Assembly (NCBI GenBank): GCA_031292275.1 | Contig: JARLHL010000061.1 | Span: 23,074 to 87,073, forward strand | DNA length: 64,000 nt | Source of the DNA: Desulfocapsaceae bacterium | GTDB taxonomy: Bacteria; Desulfobacterota; Desulfobulbia; Desulfobulbales; Desulfocapsaceae | Direction of reading: 5' to 3' | The notes under the pieces: model-generated | Told to the model about the DNA's origin: nothing | Database searches by the model: none | Seen by the model: the letters and a program-made list of their open reading frames with translations, nothing else | Translations under genes and position numbers: made by a program | Part shown: piece after piece, positions 17,557 to 27,035 of the stretch | Numbering within the stretch: the stretch's first letter is position 1 | Layout: every line of letters begins with the position of its first letter

Positions 17557-18204
17557 TCAATCAAGGCCTTCATATAAATTATTTTCTTCGATGTAGTCAA
17601 TGACTTCTTCCGGGACCAAGCCGTGCAGGGAAAGTCCCCGCCTGATGGCCTCGCGGACAGCAGATGAAGAGATATCGTCCGTTGCCTCGGAGAGATAGTG
17701 CATCTCCATATCTGCCGACGGATAGAGCCATATCCCGTCTTTTGGAACATAGCCCAGGGATAGGGCGAGGGCTTCAAAGGCATCAAACGAGCATCCGCTC
17801 CTCCCTGCAACGATGAAGTTTGTCCGCATCAGAAGTTCCCGGTAGGATTTCCAGGTGTCGATTTCCAAAAATGCATCCACACCGAGAATAAAATAGAATT
17901 CACCGCCATGGGGGCATTTCCGGGCAAGGCAGGCCAGGGTATCGATAGTGTAGGAGGGCGAGGGCAAGTCGCCCTCGAGGGTGGTCAGCTGCAAGACCGG
18001 CCGGTGGGCAAGGACCAGCCTGAGCATATTGACCCTGTGCTGAAAACCGGCAATCCTGCGGTCGGTCTTATGCGGAGGATTTGCGGCCGGAATAAAAAGA
18101 ATCCTGTCGAGACAGCATTGGCTCATTGCTATCTCGGCAAGTTGCAGGTGGCCGAAATGCAGGGGATCAAATGTCCCGCCCAACAGCCCGATACGTTTTT
18201 TCAA
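17557..18204 (-). CDS. nadD: nicotinate-nucleotide adenylyltransferase
   Basis: 215 residues. A nucleotidyltransferase Rossmann fold with GGTFDPLHFGHL at about 9-20 and ISSSAVREAIRRG near the C-terminus, both signatures of NadD. It joins nicotinate mononucleotide and ATP to give deamido-NAD. Its start overlaps the end of proA by 4 bases (18201-18204), so it is the last gene of the rplU-to-nadD run. With nnr nearby the window holds two steps of NAD metabolism, but on different transcripts. Confidence 0.95.
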   Translation of the reverse strand: MKKRIGLLGGTFDPLHFGHLQLAEIAMSQCCLDRILFIPAANPPHKTDRRIAGFQHRVNMLRLVLAHRPVLQLTTLEGDLPSPSYTIDTLACLARKCPHGGEFYFILGVDAFLEIDTWKSYRELLMRTNFIVAGRSGCSFDAFEALALSLGYVPKDGIWLYPSADMEMHYLSEATDDISSSAVREAIRRGLSLHGLVPEEVIDYIEENNLYEGLD

Positions 18205-19466
18205 CGGCGAACCTGGCCTTGACCGTAAACTACGAACTTGCGGGTGGTCAATTCCTCAAGCCCCATGGGGCCATAGGCATGCAGCTTGGTCGTACTGATG
18301 CCGATCTCGGCGCCCAGGCCCAGCTCTCCGCCGTCATTAAATCGTGTGGAGGCATTGATCATCACCGCCGAAGCATCAATCTCATTAATGAAACGCTGGG
18401 CAGTGCTGTAGTTTTCGGTGATGATGGATTCGGTATGCCGAGACCCATACTGTTCGATGTAGGCCTTGGCCTCATCGAAACCCGAAACGGTCTTTACACA
18501 GAGGGTCAGCTCAAGGAACTCCCGGCCCCAATCGCTCTCTGCCGCAGGCTGTATGTCACCGGAATGACTAACACTGAGCGGACATCCCAACATCTTCACT
18601 CCTGCCTGCCGCAGCTGTTTGGCGATGACCGGTATAAATTTCTCTGCAATATCCCTATGTACCAGGATCCCCTCCAGGGCATTGCACACACCTGGACGCT
18701 GGGTCTTGGCATTGAGAATAATCGGAATCGCCTTATCCAGATCCCCGTCTCTGTCGACATAGATATGGCAGACCCCTTTATAGTGTTTTAAGACCGGGAT
18801 CTTTGAGTTTTCCGAGACAAACCGTATCAGGCCCTCACCCCCGCGCGGAATGACGAGATCAATGGTGTCCTCCTGGGCAAGCAGGATGGTGACGGCCTGC
18901 CTGTCGGTGACCGGCACGACCTGGATTGCGTCAGGAGCAATCCCCTCGCTCTGCAAGGAATCTTGCAAGACCTGAGCCAAAGCCCTGTTCGAGTGGATGG
19001 CCTCCGAACCGCCGCGCAACAGCACGGCATTCCCGGTCTTCAGGCACAGAGCGGCGGCGTCGACGGTAACATTCGGACGCGACTCATAAATCATGGCGAT
19101 CACGCCCAGGGGCACGCGCATGCGTCCGACCAGCAGACCGTTGGGACGCCGGTTCATCCGCGAGATTTCACCAACCGGGTCAGGCAGCTCTGCTACGGCA
19201 TGCAAGCCGGCAATCATCGACTGGATCACCGTATCGGAGAGGGCCAGCCGATCCAGCATTGCACTGCTGAGACCTCTTTCCTTTCCGGAATCAAGGTCCC
19301 GTTGATTCTCCCGCTGGATAAATTCCTTTTTTTCTCCAATGTTTTTGGCAATGGCCAACAGAACGGCATTTTTGGCCTCCGTGGACAGGACCCCAAGAGT
19401 CCTTGACGCAATCCGGGCCTTCTGGGCCATGGAGGTAATCAGATCTTGAATTTCGGAATATTGCAT
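18201..19466 (-). CDS. proA: gamma-glutamyl phosphate reductase
   Basis: 421 residues, the usual length. It is an aldehyde-dehydrogenase-fold enzyme that reduces gamma-glutamyl phosphate to glutamate semialdehyde with NADPH, the second step of proline synthesis. The catalytic cysteine is in RPGVCNALEG (about residue 254), with RGGSEAIHSN and EIGISTTKLHAYGPMGLEELT-type family blocks. It follows proB on the same strand after 116 bases and overlaps nadD by 4 bases. Confidence 0.96.
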   Translation of the reverse strand: MQYSEIQDLITSMAQKARIASRTLGVLSTEAKNAVLLAIAKNIGEKKEFIQRENQRDLDSGKERGLSSAMLDRLALSDTVIQSMIAGLHAVAELPDPVGEISRMNRRPNGLLVGRMRVPLGVIAMIYESRPNVTVDAAALCLKTGNAVLLRGGSEAIHSNRALAQVLQDSLQSEGIAPDAIQVVPVTDRQAVTILLAQEDTIDLVIPRGGEGLIRFVSENSKIPVLKHYKGVCHIYVDRDGDLDKAIPIILNAKTQRPGVCNALEGILVHRDIAEKFIPVIAKQLRQAGVKMLGCPLSVSHSGDIQPAAESDWGREFLELTLCVKTVSGFDEAKAYIEQYGSRHTESIITENYSTAQRFINEIDASAVMINASTRFNDGGELGLGAEIGISTTKLHAYGPMGLEELTTRKFVVYGQGQVRR

Positions 19467-19582
19467 CGTTCTCTCTCTTGTTTTTCAGCAGTGAAGTTAT
19501 TTACAAGCACTGCAAAAATATAGAAAAACCGCAGACATTGCCGGCCATTTTCGTTTTTACTCCTGCGCCCCGACTGGAGATC

Positions 19583-20740
19583 TTACATGAGCACAAGATT
19601 ATCACGATGTATGACTTCGTCACTGTCCTTGAAGCCCAATACCTCAAAAATGTCTGCTGAATGTAATCTTTTGATCTTCTTGATATGATCAGAACAGTAA
19701 TTTGTCAGGCCGACGGCAATGCATTCATCGTTCTCGTTCAGGCATTGAATGGACTCCCCGACCCCGAATTCCCCCCTGACCTCCAGAATCCCTGAGGGAA
19801 GCAGGCTCTTCCCATGCCCGCTGATAGCCATTTGAGCCCCAGCGTCGATGACGACAACCCCCTTGGATTTCAGTACATTGGCTATCCAGTGTTTCCGACT
19901 TTGCATCTTTTCCCGACTGGGGAGGAAGAAGGTCCCGACCATCTCACCGCTAAAGAGCTTCTGCAGGACATATTTTTCCCGGCCAGGTCCGATAAACGAA
20001 CTGCCTCCTCCCGAGGCGACAATCCTGGCTGCCCGAATCTTACTCTGCATTCCGCCGGTTCCAAGCGCACTCTTGACGTTGCCGACCATGGACTCCACCT
20101 CCGGGGTGATTTCCGCCACCGTGTAGATGGGTCTTGCCTCCGGATCCGTAAGAGGATTTCCGCTATACAGTCCCTTGACGTCGGTGAGGCAGATCAACAT
20201 GTCCGCTTCAATCAGATTAGTGATCAAAGCGGCCAGATTGTCGTTATCACCAAATCGCAACTCCTCCACGGAAACCGTGTCGTTCTCGTTGATAATCGGA
20301 ATAACGCCAAAACGGAACAGGGTCAAAAGGGTATTGCGGACATTGAGATAACGGTCGCGATCGGCAAGATCGGAATGGGTGAGCAGGATCTGAGCGATAT
20401 TCTTGCCGTAAACGGAGAAAGAGGTGTCATAGACATGCATCAGGGTGGACTGACCGACGGCAGCAAGAGCCTGTTTCTCCTTGAGGTCAACCTTCACAGA
20501 GGCATCGACCGCCAGTTTTTTGCGCCCTGCCGCGACCGCACCTGACGAGACGAGGATGACCTCCCTGCCGCTGCTGTGCAGAAAGGCGATTTCCCGACTC
20601 AGGTTGTCAACGACCTCCAGATTCATGCCCTTGTCACCGGTCAGCACCGCACTGCCAACTTTGACTACAATGCGTCTGGCCTTATCAAATAAGGTCTGGC
20701 GCCAATAGAGACCGTCATCTTTATTAACTTGGAATGTCAT
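19583..20740 (-). CDS. proB: glutamate 5-kinase with C-terminal PUA domain
   Basis: 385 residues. The amino-acid kinase domain (about 15-270; VVKVGSAVLT, ILVSSGAVAAGR, INENDTVS, GTGGMQSKIRAA) phosphorylates glutamate for proline synthesis. A PUA domain follows (about 290-375), as in E. coli ProB, where the enzyme is feedback-inhibited by proline. It lies 41 bases downstream of obgE and 116 upstream of proA. The obgE-proB-proA order is a common conserved cluster. Confidence 0.96.
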   Translation of the reverse strand: MTFQVNKDDGLYWRQTLFDKARRIVVKVGSAVLTGDKGMNLEVVDNLSREIAFLHSSGREVILVSSGAVAAGRKKLAVDASVKVDLKEKQALAAVGQSTLMHVYDTSFSVYGKNIAQILLTHSDLADRDRYLNVRNTLLTLFRFGVIPIINENDTVSVEELRFGDNDNLAALITNLIEADMLICLTDVKGLYSGNPLTDPEARPIYTVAEITPEVESMVGNVKSALGTGGMQSKIRAARIVASGGGSSFIGPGREKYVLQKLFSGEMVGTFFLPSREKMQSRKHWIANVLKSKGVVVIDAGAQMAISGHGKSLLPSGILEVRGEFGVGESIQCLNENDECIAVGLTNYCSDHIKKIKRLHSADIFEVLGFKDSDEVIHRDNLVLM

Positions 20741-20781
20741 AGCAAGAAGATATGTTCAACTCATCTGCAGAAGATGTTCCG

Positions 20782-21846
<1,065 letters not shown>

Positions 21847-21883
21847 CTACCCAGGGATGTGCCCGCATAAGCGAGCCCCCTAT

Positions 21884-21925
21884 AAAAAAACTCGACCACC
21901 AAAAAACCATTGATGATCGAGTTTT
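21884..21925 (-). terminator. intrinsic terminator between rpmA and obgE
   Basis: Minus-strand reading gives a stem AAAACTCGA/TCGAGTTTT (arms 21917-21925 and 21887-21895) followed by a T-run (TTTTTTTATA). This is a good intrinsic terminator 64 bases after the rpmA stop. It may be partial, dividing a high-level ribosomal-protein transcript from obgE-proBA-nadD. Confidence 0.7.
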
Positions 21926-21988
21926 ATGTCCTGTTATCGAATCTGCCCTTTCCGGCATCAATTCCAGGTAATATCTGTTCAGCGTAAA

Positions 21989-22246
21989 TCAGTCAGCAGG
22001 ATACACGCTTACCCGTTTTCTTTCTTTGCCGAACTCTTCGTATTTCACTATACCATCAACCTTCGCAAACAGCGTATAATCACGTCCGCAACCGACATTG
22101 GTACCAGGATGAATCTTAGTTCCCAGCTGACGAATAAGGATGCTCCCAGCCGTTACGGACTCGCCGCTGAACCGTTTCACCCCCCGTCTCTGCCCTTTAC
22201 TATCACGGCCATTTCTTGAGCTGCCGCCTGCCTTCTTATGTGCCAT
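21989..22246 (-). CDS. rpmA: 50S ribosomal protein bL27
   Basis: 85 residues, starting [16 protein letters not shown], the standard bL27 N-terminus that reaches toward the peptidyl-transferase centre. The start needs no N-terminal cleavage peptide of the Firmicutes type. 77 bases downstream of rplU; first of the pair to be followed by a terminator. Confidence 0.97.
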   Translation of the reverse strand: MAHKKAGGSSRNGRDSKGQRRGVKRFSGESVTAGSILIRQLGTKIHPGTNVGCGRDYTLFAKVDGIVKYEEFGKERKRVSVYPAD

Positions 22247-22323
22247 TGTCTTACTCCTTCACTCCTGAGCACGGGGACACCATTGCGCTCAATCTAATAT
22301 TCCAGTCTTTATATCTAACGAAA

Positions 22324-22635
22324 TCAAGCCATAATCTCTTGTATTTTCAAAGCAGTATATGACTGTCTATGGCCGTTTTTCAACCGATAACCTTTTCTTC
22401 GCTTCTTTTTGAAAATGATGACCTTCTTTGCTCGCCCCTGCTCGGCAATGGTGGCAACGACCTTTGCATTCGCTACTAATGGCTGCCCGATAGTGACATT
22501 TCCTTCGTCTGCTACCAGCAATACATCATTGAGTTCAACGGTATCACCAACATTCCCGTTCAACTTCTCAACTCGTAATTGATCGCCACTGGTAACCTGG
22601 TACTGTTTCCCTCCAGTACGAACTATAGCATACAT
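22324..22635 (-). CDS. rplU: 50S ribosomal protein bL21
   Basis: 103 residues, starting MYAIVRTGGKQYQV, with the basic KKRRKGYRLKNGHRQ end segment typical of bL21, which binds 23S rRNA domain I. Promoter-proximal gene of the rplU-rpmA-(terminator)-obgE-proB-proA-nadD run. Confidence 0.97.
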   Translation of the reverse strand: MYAIVRTGGKQYQVTSGDQLRVEKLNGNVGDTVELNDVLLVADEGNVTIGQPLVANAKVVATIAEQGRAKKVIIFKKKRRKGYRLKNGHRQSYTALKIQEIMA

Positions 22636-23016
22636 TATATAAACCTCTTTTCTTGGAATCTAATTAATGTCTCTGCAATTTACATGAAAGCTCCGCAATA
22701 CTGCGCTCCTGCGAGAGTAAAGAAAAAAACTTTCATGCTTCATTGTGGCTGACCAATCTGGTCCAGTCATACCGGATGGCAGAATTTTCACTCATCGAAC
22801 TTTATAACTGACACTTTATTCAGGAAATTGTCAACGTTTTTCGCCTGAGACTCCCCGAAATTATCACTTCAAAAATAAAAAAACGGAAATTTTACCAACC
22901 GCCCCCCCCCGAACCGGCTGTAAAATTTCCGTTTGCTGCTCCCCGAGCCCTGAAGAAGGTGTTCCCCCTACCGTCCTCTTCATGACCCTGAAAATCGGAA
23001 TTATGCCATTATGGAA
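22636..23016. other. rplU promoter/leader region
   Basis: A 381-base spacer holding the leader of rplU (minus strand) and the terminator of the upstream AP2-like gene. On the minus strand a TTGACA hexamer lies at about 22838-22843, with TATAAA-like sequence some 21-22 bases beyond, a poorly spaced promoter candidate. No reading frame. Confidence 0.4.
22881..22934 (-). terminator. strong intrinsic terminator of the AP2-like gene
   Basis: Perfect 15-bp arms, AAACGGAAATTTTAC at 22881-22895 and its complement at 22920-22934, enclose a C-rich 24-base loop. Reading on the minus strand the stem is followed by TTTTATTTTT. It lies 83 bases after the stop of the AP2-like gene and insulates rplU. Confidence 0.75.
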
Positions 23017-23463
23017 CTACGCGACATATCCAAGTCTTGCGTTTTCTCTCTCACGCCGAATGGAGCAAGCCCTGGAAAACGCATTTTTCTTGCCATGTTT
23101 GGCAATGGATACAGAAGTTTTCCCCTGCTTCCCTTGATCTGTGACCCAACTGACCTCGTACCGATTCAGCTTTTCGTTCAGGCGAACTCCGACAACGCCG
23201 GTCCCGGAATTGCTCACCGTCACCATGTGCTTATTGGTACGAACCTTACCCAATTTCTTTTCAATCTTATCTCTCCAGGAAATTGCAGAAAGAAGACTGG
23301 AATATCTCCCGCCGCATTTTCGGTCAGAAAAGAATTTTGAGTGTGTTTTCCCAAGAAATCGCACCCGGACATACCAACCATGGGTCCTCTTGGTTTCCTG
23401 GTCGATCCGTGCAATGTCCTTGTGTTTTTCCAAAAGGAATTTTTGTTTTTTCTCGTCTTCCAT
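23017..23463 (-). CDS. AP2/ERF-like DNA-binding domain protein (tandem repeats)
   Basis: 148 residues from the ATG at 23463 (AAGGA six bases upstream). The protein is basic. It seems to hold two AP2-like three-strand-plus-helix units: about residues 28-75 (GWYVRVRFLGKTHSKFF, then a helix) and about 85-145 (SGTGVVGVRLNEKLNRYEVSW, then KKNAFSRACSIRRERE). Bacterial AP2 proteins are often linked to homing endonucleases or phages, but here the gene stands alone with its own terminator. A DNA-binding role is inferred from the fold guess. Its flanks are AT-rich, which could reflect acquisition. Confidence 0.55.
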   Translation of the reverse strand: MEDEKKQKFLLEKHKDIARIDQETKRTHGWYVRVRFLGKTHSKFFSDRKCGGRYSSLLSAISWRDKIEKKLGKVRTNKHMVTVSNSGTGVVGVRLNEKLNRYEVSWVTDQGKQGKTSVSIAKHGKKNAFSRACSIRRERENARLGYVA

Positions 23464-24047
23464 TGCCAATCCTTCTTTTTGGTTAATCTTGATTTTCCCA
23501 AATTCCTTTTAATAAGGAATTCTATCCAGCCTTTTCATCCCCTCTCCTGCATGCATTTTTCCCAGGACAGCATGAAAAAACCAACCTACGCTACTTATTT
23601 GGTCAGGACAAATATGTCAATATTTTTTATCTCACAAATAGGCAGAACCGCATCAACTCACTGCATTCACCAAAGAATACGAATCAAAATCACTTAAGAC
23701 CTATTCTTATAAGCGCCCAAAATCAAGAAAACCAAATCTGCCGATCCGCCTCTTGCGTAAAGTCATCAGCAGAAGCAATTCAATTCTAAAAGCTCATTGA
23801 AATCTTCTCCCACACCGTGCTATTTTCTCCGCAAACATGTGATATATTTTCCTGTCTTTGCAATCAACGGAACCGGAAAAATTTTTGCAGCTCCGACTCT
23901 TCGCCTCTGTTATCATCTCTGTCGGAAACGCCCTTTTATCTTAGGAAGTAAGCCTCATAAAACTTTTGCGATAAAACTGTATCGCTTGGTTATAAAGTAA
24001 CGCATTTTTCATCAATTTCAATTTTTTTCTAACAAAAGAGTTTTTTT
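23464..24047. other. 584-base AT-rich region, no gene seen
   Basis: More AT-rich than its surroundings, with no open frame showing a ribosome site or recognisable protein. TTGCGA-N18-TTATAA-like sequence shortly before 24000 may be the mazG promoter. Together with the AP2-like gene it could be the remnant of an acquired segment, but no repeats or integrase mark its ends. Confidence 0.4.
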
Positions 24048-24452
24048 ATGCCAAATACGGAAGCTGCTTTTCAAAAACTTGTCAATATTGTCAAAACACT
24101 ACGCGGAGAGAACGGCTGTCCGTGGGACAAAAAACAGTCTGCCGCCTCACTGTCAAACTATCTTCGGGAAGAAATGGATGAATTATTACAGGCTATTGCA
24201 AATAATGATATCGAGAATCTATGCGAAGAAGCAGGCGATGTAATGTTCCTGATAGTCATGCTGGCCCAGATCAACGCTGAAAACAAACTTTTCGACCTCG
24301 CCGACGTCCTGCATTCAATTAATGAGAAAATGGTTCGCCGTCACCCCCACGTCTTTGCAGGCACACCGGTAACGGATGAAGACGGCCTGCGAAGACAGTG
24401 GCAATCAATAAAGGCCGAAGAAAAATCAAAAAAGAAATTGACATTCCTCTAG
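24048..24452 (+). CDS. mazG: MazG-family nucleoside triphosphate pyrophosphohydrolase
   Basis: 134 residues, a single MazG domain, about half the length of E. coli MazG. ENGCPWDKKQ, REEMDELLQAI (EExxE) and EEAGDVMF (ExxxD) give the metal-binding four-helix signature. It hydrolyses non-canonical or excess NTPs to NMP and pyrophosphate. The ribosome site is weak. The rpsF promoter lies across its 3' end. Confidence 0.9.
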   Translation: MPNTEAAFQKLVNIVKTLRGENGCPWDKKQSAASLSNYLREEMDELLQAIANNDIENLCEEAGDVMFLIVMLAQINAENKLFDLADVLHSINEKMVRRHPHVFAGTPVTDEDGLRRQWQSIKAEEKSKKKLTFL

Positions 24453-24466
24453 TATATCTGTATGAT
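24438..24466 (+). promoter_or_regulatory. sigma70-type promoter for rpsF operon
   Basis: TTGACA at 24438-24443, a 17-base spacer and TATGAT at 24461-24466: an almost ideal sigma70 promoter, overlapping the last codons of mazG. Start of transcription is expected near 24473, giving a leader of about 165 bases before rpsF. Confidence 0.65.
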
Positions 24467-24472
24467 AAAAGG

Positions 24473-24637
24473 TTCTTTCGTCAGGTCTGTCCGCACTACG
24501 ATACAGGCCCGCGGTTCTTAATTTGTCGATAGCAGGAACACAGACCTCTTCGCTCTCTGCAGAACAGCAAAGCAAGCGAGGGCCGTAACCCATGGGGTTT
24601 ATTGATCCCACAAACATGAGTCCACGAGGAGGCACCC
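24473..24637 (+). promoter_or_regulatory. rpsF leader, candidate S6:S18 autoregulatory site
   Basis: The leader can form a perfect 8-bp stem AGGTCTGT (24483-24490) with ACAGACCT (24540-24547). CCGC directly follows the 5' arm and complementary GCGG lies inside. In many bacteria rpsF leaders bind the S6:S18 complex at a CCG-bearing bulge. The layout here is compatible but I did not verify the full motif. It ends with a strong GAGGAGG ribosome site. Confidence 0.35.
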
Positions 24638-25066
24638 ATGCGCAGGTATGAAACAATTTTTATTCTTCGCCCGACAATTGGTGAAGAGCAGATCAACACG
24701 ATCATTGACAACACAACGAAGATTATCCAATCGGATAAGGGGCAGATTATTGAATCAGATAAGTGGGGTGTTAAAAAACTCGCTTATCCGATTAAAAAGG
24801 AAACCCTCGGTTTCTACGTATTTTTCGATTATGCCGGAACTCCAGAGGCTGTATCGGAGATTGAGCGAAAGTTCAGAATTGATGATGCAGTTCTTCGTTA
24901 TCTGTCCGTAAAGACGGCTGATGCCATCACTGCAGAGCAGGCGGACACAGCGACTGCCGAACTTGCCGTACGCAGGGCAGCAGCGAAACAGGAATCAGAA
25001 AATGAGTCAGATGAAAACCTTGATGATGGGGAAATCGTCGAGGATGCAGACATCATCGAAGATTAA
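24638..25066 (+). CDS. rpsF: 30S ribosomal protein bS6
   Basis: 142 residues. The ferredoxin-like core (about 1-97, MRRYETIFILRP start) is followed by a highly acidic 35-residue tail ending in DIIED, longer than in many species. It pairs with bS18 on the 30S platform, and the bS18 gene follows 41 bases downstream. The start has GAGGAGG upstream. Confidence 0.96.
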   Translation: MRRYETIFILRPTIGEEQINTIIDNTTKIIQSDKGQIIESDKWGVKKLAYPIKKETLGFYVFFDYAGTPEAVSEIERKFRIDDAVLRYLSVKTADAITAEQADTATAELAVRRAAAKQESENESDENLDDGEIVEDADIIED

Positions 25067-25107
25067 TTACCGTCTGACGGCAATAGACAATATACAGGAG
25101 ATTAGCA

Positions 25108-25353
25108 ATGGCTCAAAGACCGCAGAAGAAATTATTTTCACGTAAAAAAGTCTGCAGATTCTGTACAGACAAGGAACAGTCTATTGATTACAAGGACGTA
25201 AAGACTCTGCGCGGTTTCGTATCCGAGCGCGGGAAGATCATCCCCCGCAGAATAGTTGGAACGTGCGCAACACATCAAAGACAGCTCTGTGAAGCAATCA
25301 AAAGGGCGCGTCATATAGCCCTTCTGCCGTATTCCGGTTCTGTTTTGGGTTGA
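25108..25353 (+). CDS. rpsR: 30S ribosomal protein bS18
   Basis: 81 residues. It has the CRFC cysteine pair (about 16-19), a zinc-type form, and the conserved [23 protein letters not shown] block. Located in the standard rpsF-rpsR-rplI order with a DUF2232 gene inserted before rplI, as is common in Desulfobacterota. Confidence 0.97.
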   Translation: MAQRPQKKLFSRKKVCRFCTDKEQSIDYKDVKTLRGFVSERGKIIPRRIVGTCATHQRQLCEAIKRARHIALLPYSGSVLG

Positions 25354-25376
25354 TTGAGGAAAAAGGAGTCGACTCA

Positions 25377-26327
25377 GTGAACCAGGTTGAGATGAAACCT
25401 GAAGGGATAAAAATTTTCAACTATTCTTTTTTCCTTTCCCTGGTGCTCGTCCTTCCTGGTACGCAATGGCCTTTATTCTTTTGGGTAAACGGCCTTATTC
25501 CACTGATTGTTTTTTTGTTTTTGTATGGCTTTGGCTGGAAATCGGGAGGAAGGATCCTCCTGGCCGGGGTGCTGATTGCCTCTGCGATTGGTTTTTTTCT
25601 TCAATCACTCCCCCTGCTTCTGTTTTCGCTGACCTCCTTTCCTGCTGGATTTGTTCTTGCCCATTCCGCAGAAAAAGAGGAAGGGCAGATTACAGCCGGA
25701 CTGAAGGGAATTGTCTGTCTGGGGGTCTGCGGCCTGCTCTTCTGGGGTGGACTGATGTTCACCGATGATGCTTTTTCCTATTCGGGCTTGATTCATCAGG
25801 TGCAGTTGGGGATTGATGCGGCACTCGATTCCTATCGGAACAGCGCCTCCGTTCCGGTGGACAAGTTGCTGGAAATTGATCAGCTTTTCAATCAAGCGAA
25901 ATTGATTTTCCCGATAATCATCCCGGCAATATTTGGTAACCTGGTTATCTGCACCATCTGGTTGGCCATGCTTGCCGGAAACAGGTTGGCCCTGAGATTT
26001 TTTGGAAGATGCCCCTGGCCTGAATATAAGTTTTGGAAATTACCAGAAAAGCTGATTTGGGCGGCAATTGTTCCGGCGTTGCTGGTCCTCGTGGCGGACA
26101 AGACGCTTCAGTCCGTTGGAATCAATTGTCTTCTTCTGGTGAGTGTTATTTATGTTTTCCAAGGGATTGCCATACTTGTATTTTTCTGTGACAAATGGAA
26201 GATTCCCTTCTTCTTTCGCTTGCCTCTTTATACAATCGCTGTTATCCAATCGGCAGGAGTTCTTTTGCTGATGATTGCAGGAATAGCGGACACATGGCTG
26301 GACCTTCGTAAAATGAACAAAGAGTGA
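25377..26327 (+). CDS. DUF2232 / YybS-like integral membrane protein
   Basis: 316 residues with about eight hydrophobic helices and little soluble part. The GTG at 25377 is chosen because AAGGAG sits 8 bases upstream; an earlier TTG at 25350 overlapping rpsR has no such site. The family (DUF2232/YybS) is typically found between rpsR and rplI, and its biochemical role is unknown. A transporter-like or lipid-related role is only a guess. Co-transcription with ribosomal genes is implied by the operon's promoter and terminator. Confidence 0.8.
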   Translation: MNQVEMKPEGIKIFNYSFFLSLVLVLPGTQWPLFFWVNGLIPLIVFLFLYGFGWKSGGRILLAGVLIASAIGFFLQSLPLLLFSLTSFPAGFVLAHSAEKEEGQITAGLKGIVCLGVCGLLFWGGLMFTDDAFSYSGLIHQVQLGIDAALDSYRNSASVPVDKLLEIDQLFNQAKLIFPIIIPAIFGNLVICTIWLAMLAGNRLALRFFGRCPWPEYKFWKLPEKLIWAAIVPALLVLVADKTLQSVGINCLLLVSVIYVFQGIAILVFFCDKWKIPFFFRLPLYTIAVIQSAGVLLLMIAGIADTWLDLRKMNKE

Positions 26328-26407
26328 CTAAAAATAGTGAGAAATTTACTCCGATCGCCAGCCGGTCGGATTATTTACACCGTAGAAATACTACAAGGAG
26401 TTAACAG

Positions 26408-26863
26408 ATGAAGCTCATTCTCAAAGAAACAATAACCACGCTGGGACAGGAAGGTGATGTCGTCACCGTCAAACCTGGTTATGGGCGGAATTATCTCTTA
26501 CCGCAAGGCAAGGCTGTCGTTGCTGATTCTGCGAATCTCGCCACGCTTGCCCGTAATAGGGCTGCGATCGAGGCACGAATCGAACAGCAGCGCCAGGTGG
26601 CTGAAGGTTTATCAAAAAAATTGTCAGGTGTGACTCTGGAAATCAAACAGCTTGCCGGTGAAGATGAAAGGCTGTTCGGCTCGGTGACCGCCGCTGATAT
26701 CTGTGATAAATTGGCCGCTCTGAATATCGCCATTGATAAAAAACAGATCCTGCTGGCAGAACCCATCAAGACCCTGGGAGAGACATCTATAGGTATTAAG
26801 ATCGGCTTCAATCTGTCCACCACCATTACAGTCAAGGTCGTAAACCAGGACGCGGAAGAGTAA
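26408..26863 (+). CDS. rplI: 50S ribosomal protein bL9
   Basis: 151 residues. The N-terminal domain begins MKLILKETITTLGQEGDVVTVKPGYGRNYLLP; a central helix (about 42-75) joins it to the C-terminal domain. It binds 23S rRNA at the L1 stalk base and helps keep reading frame. Start preceded by AAGGAG. Last gene before the terminator at 26967-27005. Confidence 0.97.
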   Translation: MKLILKETITTLGQEGDVVTVKPGYGRNYLLPQGKAVVADSANLATLARNRAAIEARIEQQRQVAEGLSKKLSGVTLEIKQLAGEDERLFGSVTAADICDKLAALNIAIDKKQILLAEPIKTLGETSIGIKIGFNLSTTITVKVVNQDAEE

Positions 26864-26966
26864 TTCGCAGGTTTCACCCGTTTTGAACCGGTTCCCCTAT
26901 TTTTGAAAATTGTGAGCTCGTGCTGCTTGCAGCCGCCGGTTCAGGTTTTGGTTATTTTCACACTGG

Positions 26967-27005
26967 ACACACCATGGAGGTTTCTCTCAATGGTGTGTTT
27001 TTGTT
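26967..27005 (+). terminator. intrinsic terminator after rplI
   Basis: Perfect 9-bp arms, ACACACCAT at 26967-26975 and ATGGTGTGT at 26990-26998, followed by TTTTTG. It closes the rpsF-rpsR-DUF2232-rplI operon, 31 bases before dnaB. Confidence 0.75.
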
Positions 27006-27035
27006 TGATTAATTTGTATTTTCTCCGCAGAAATA

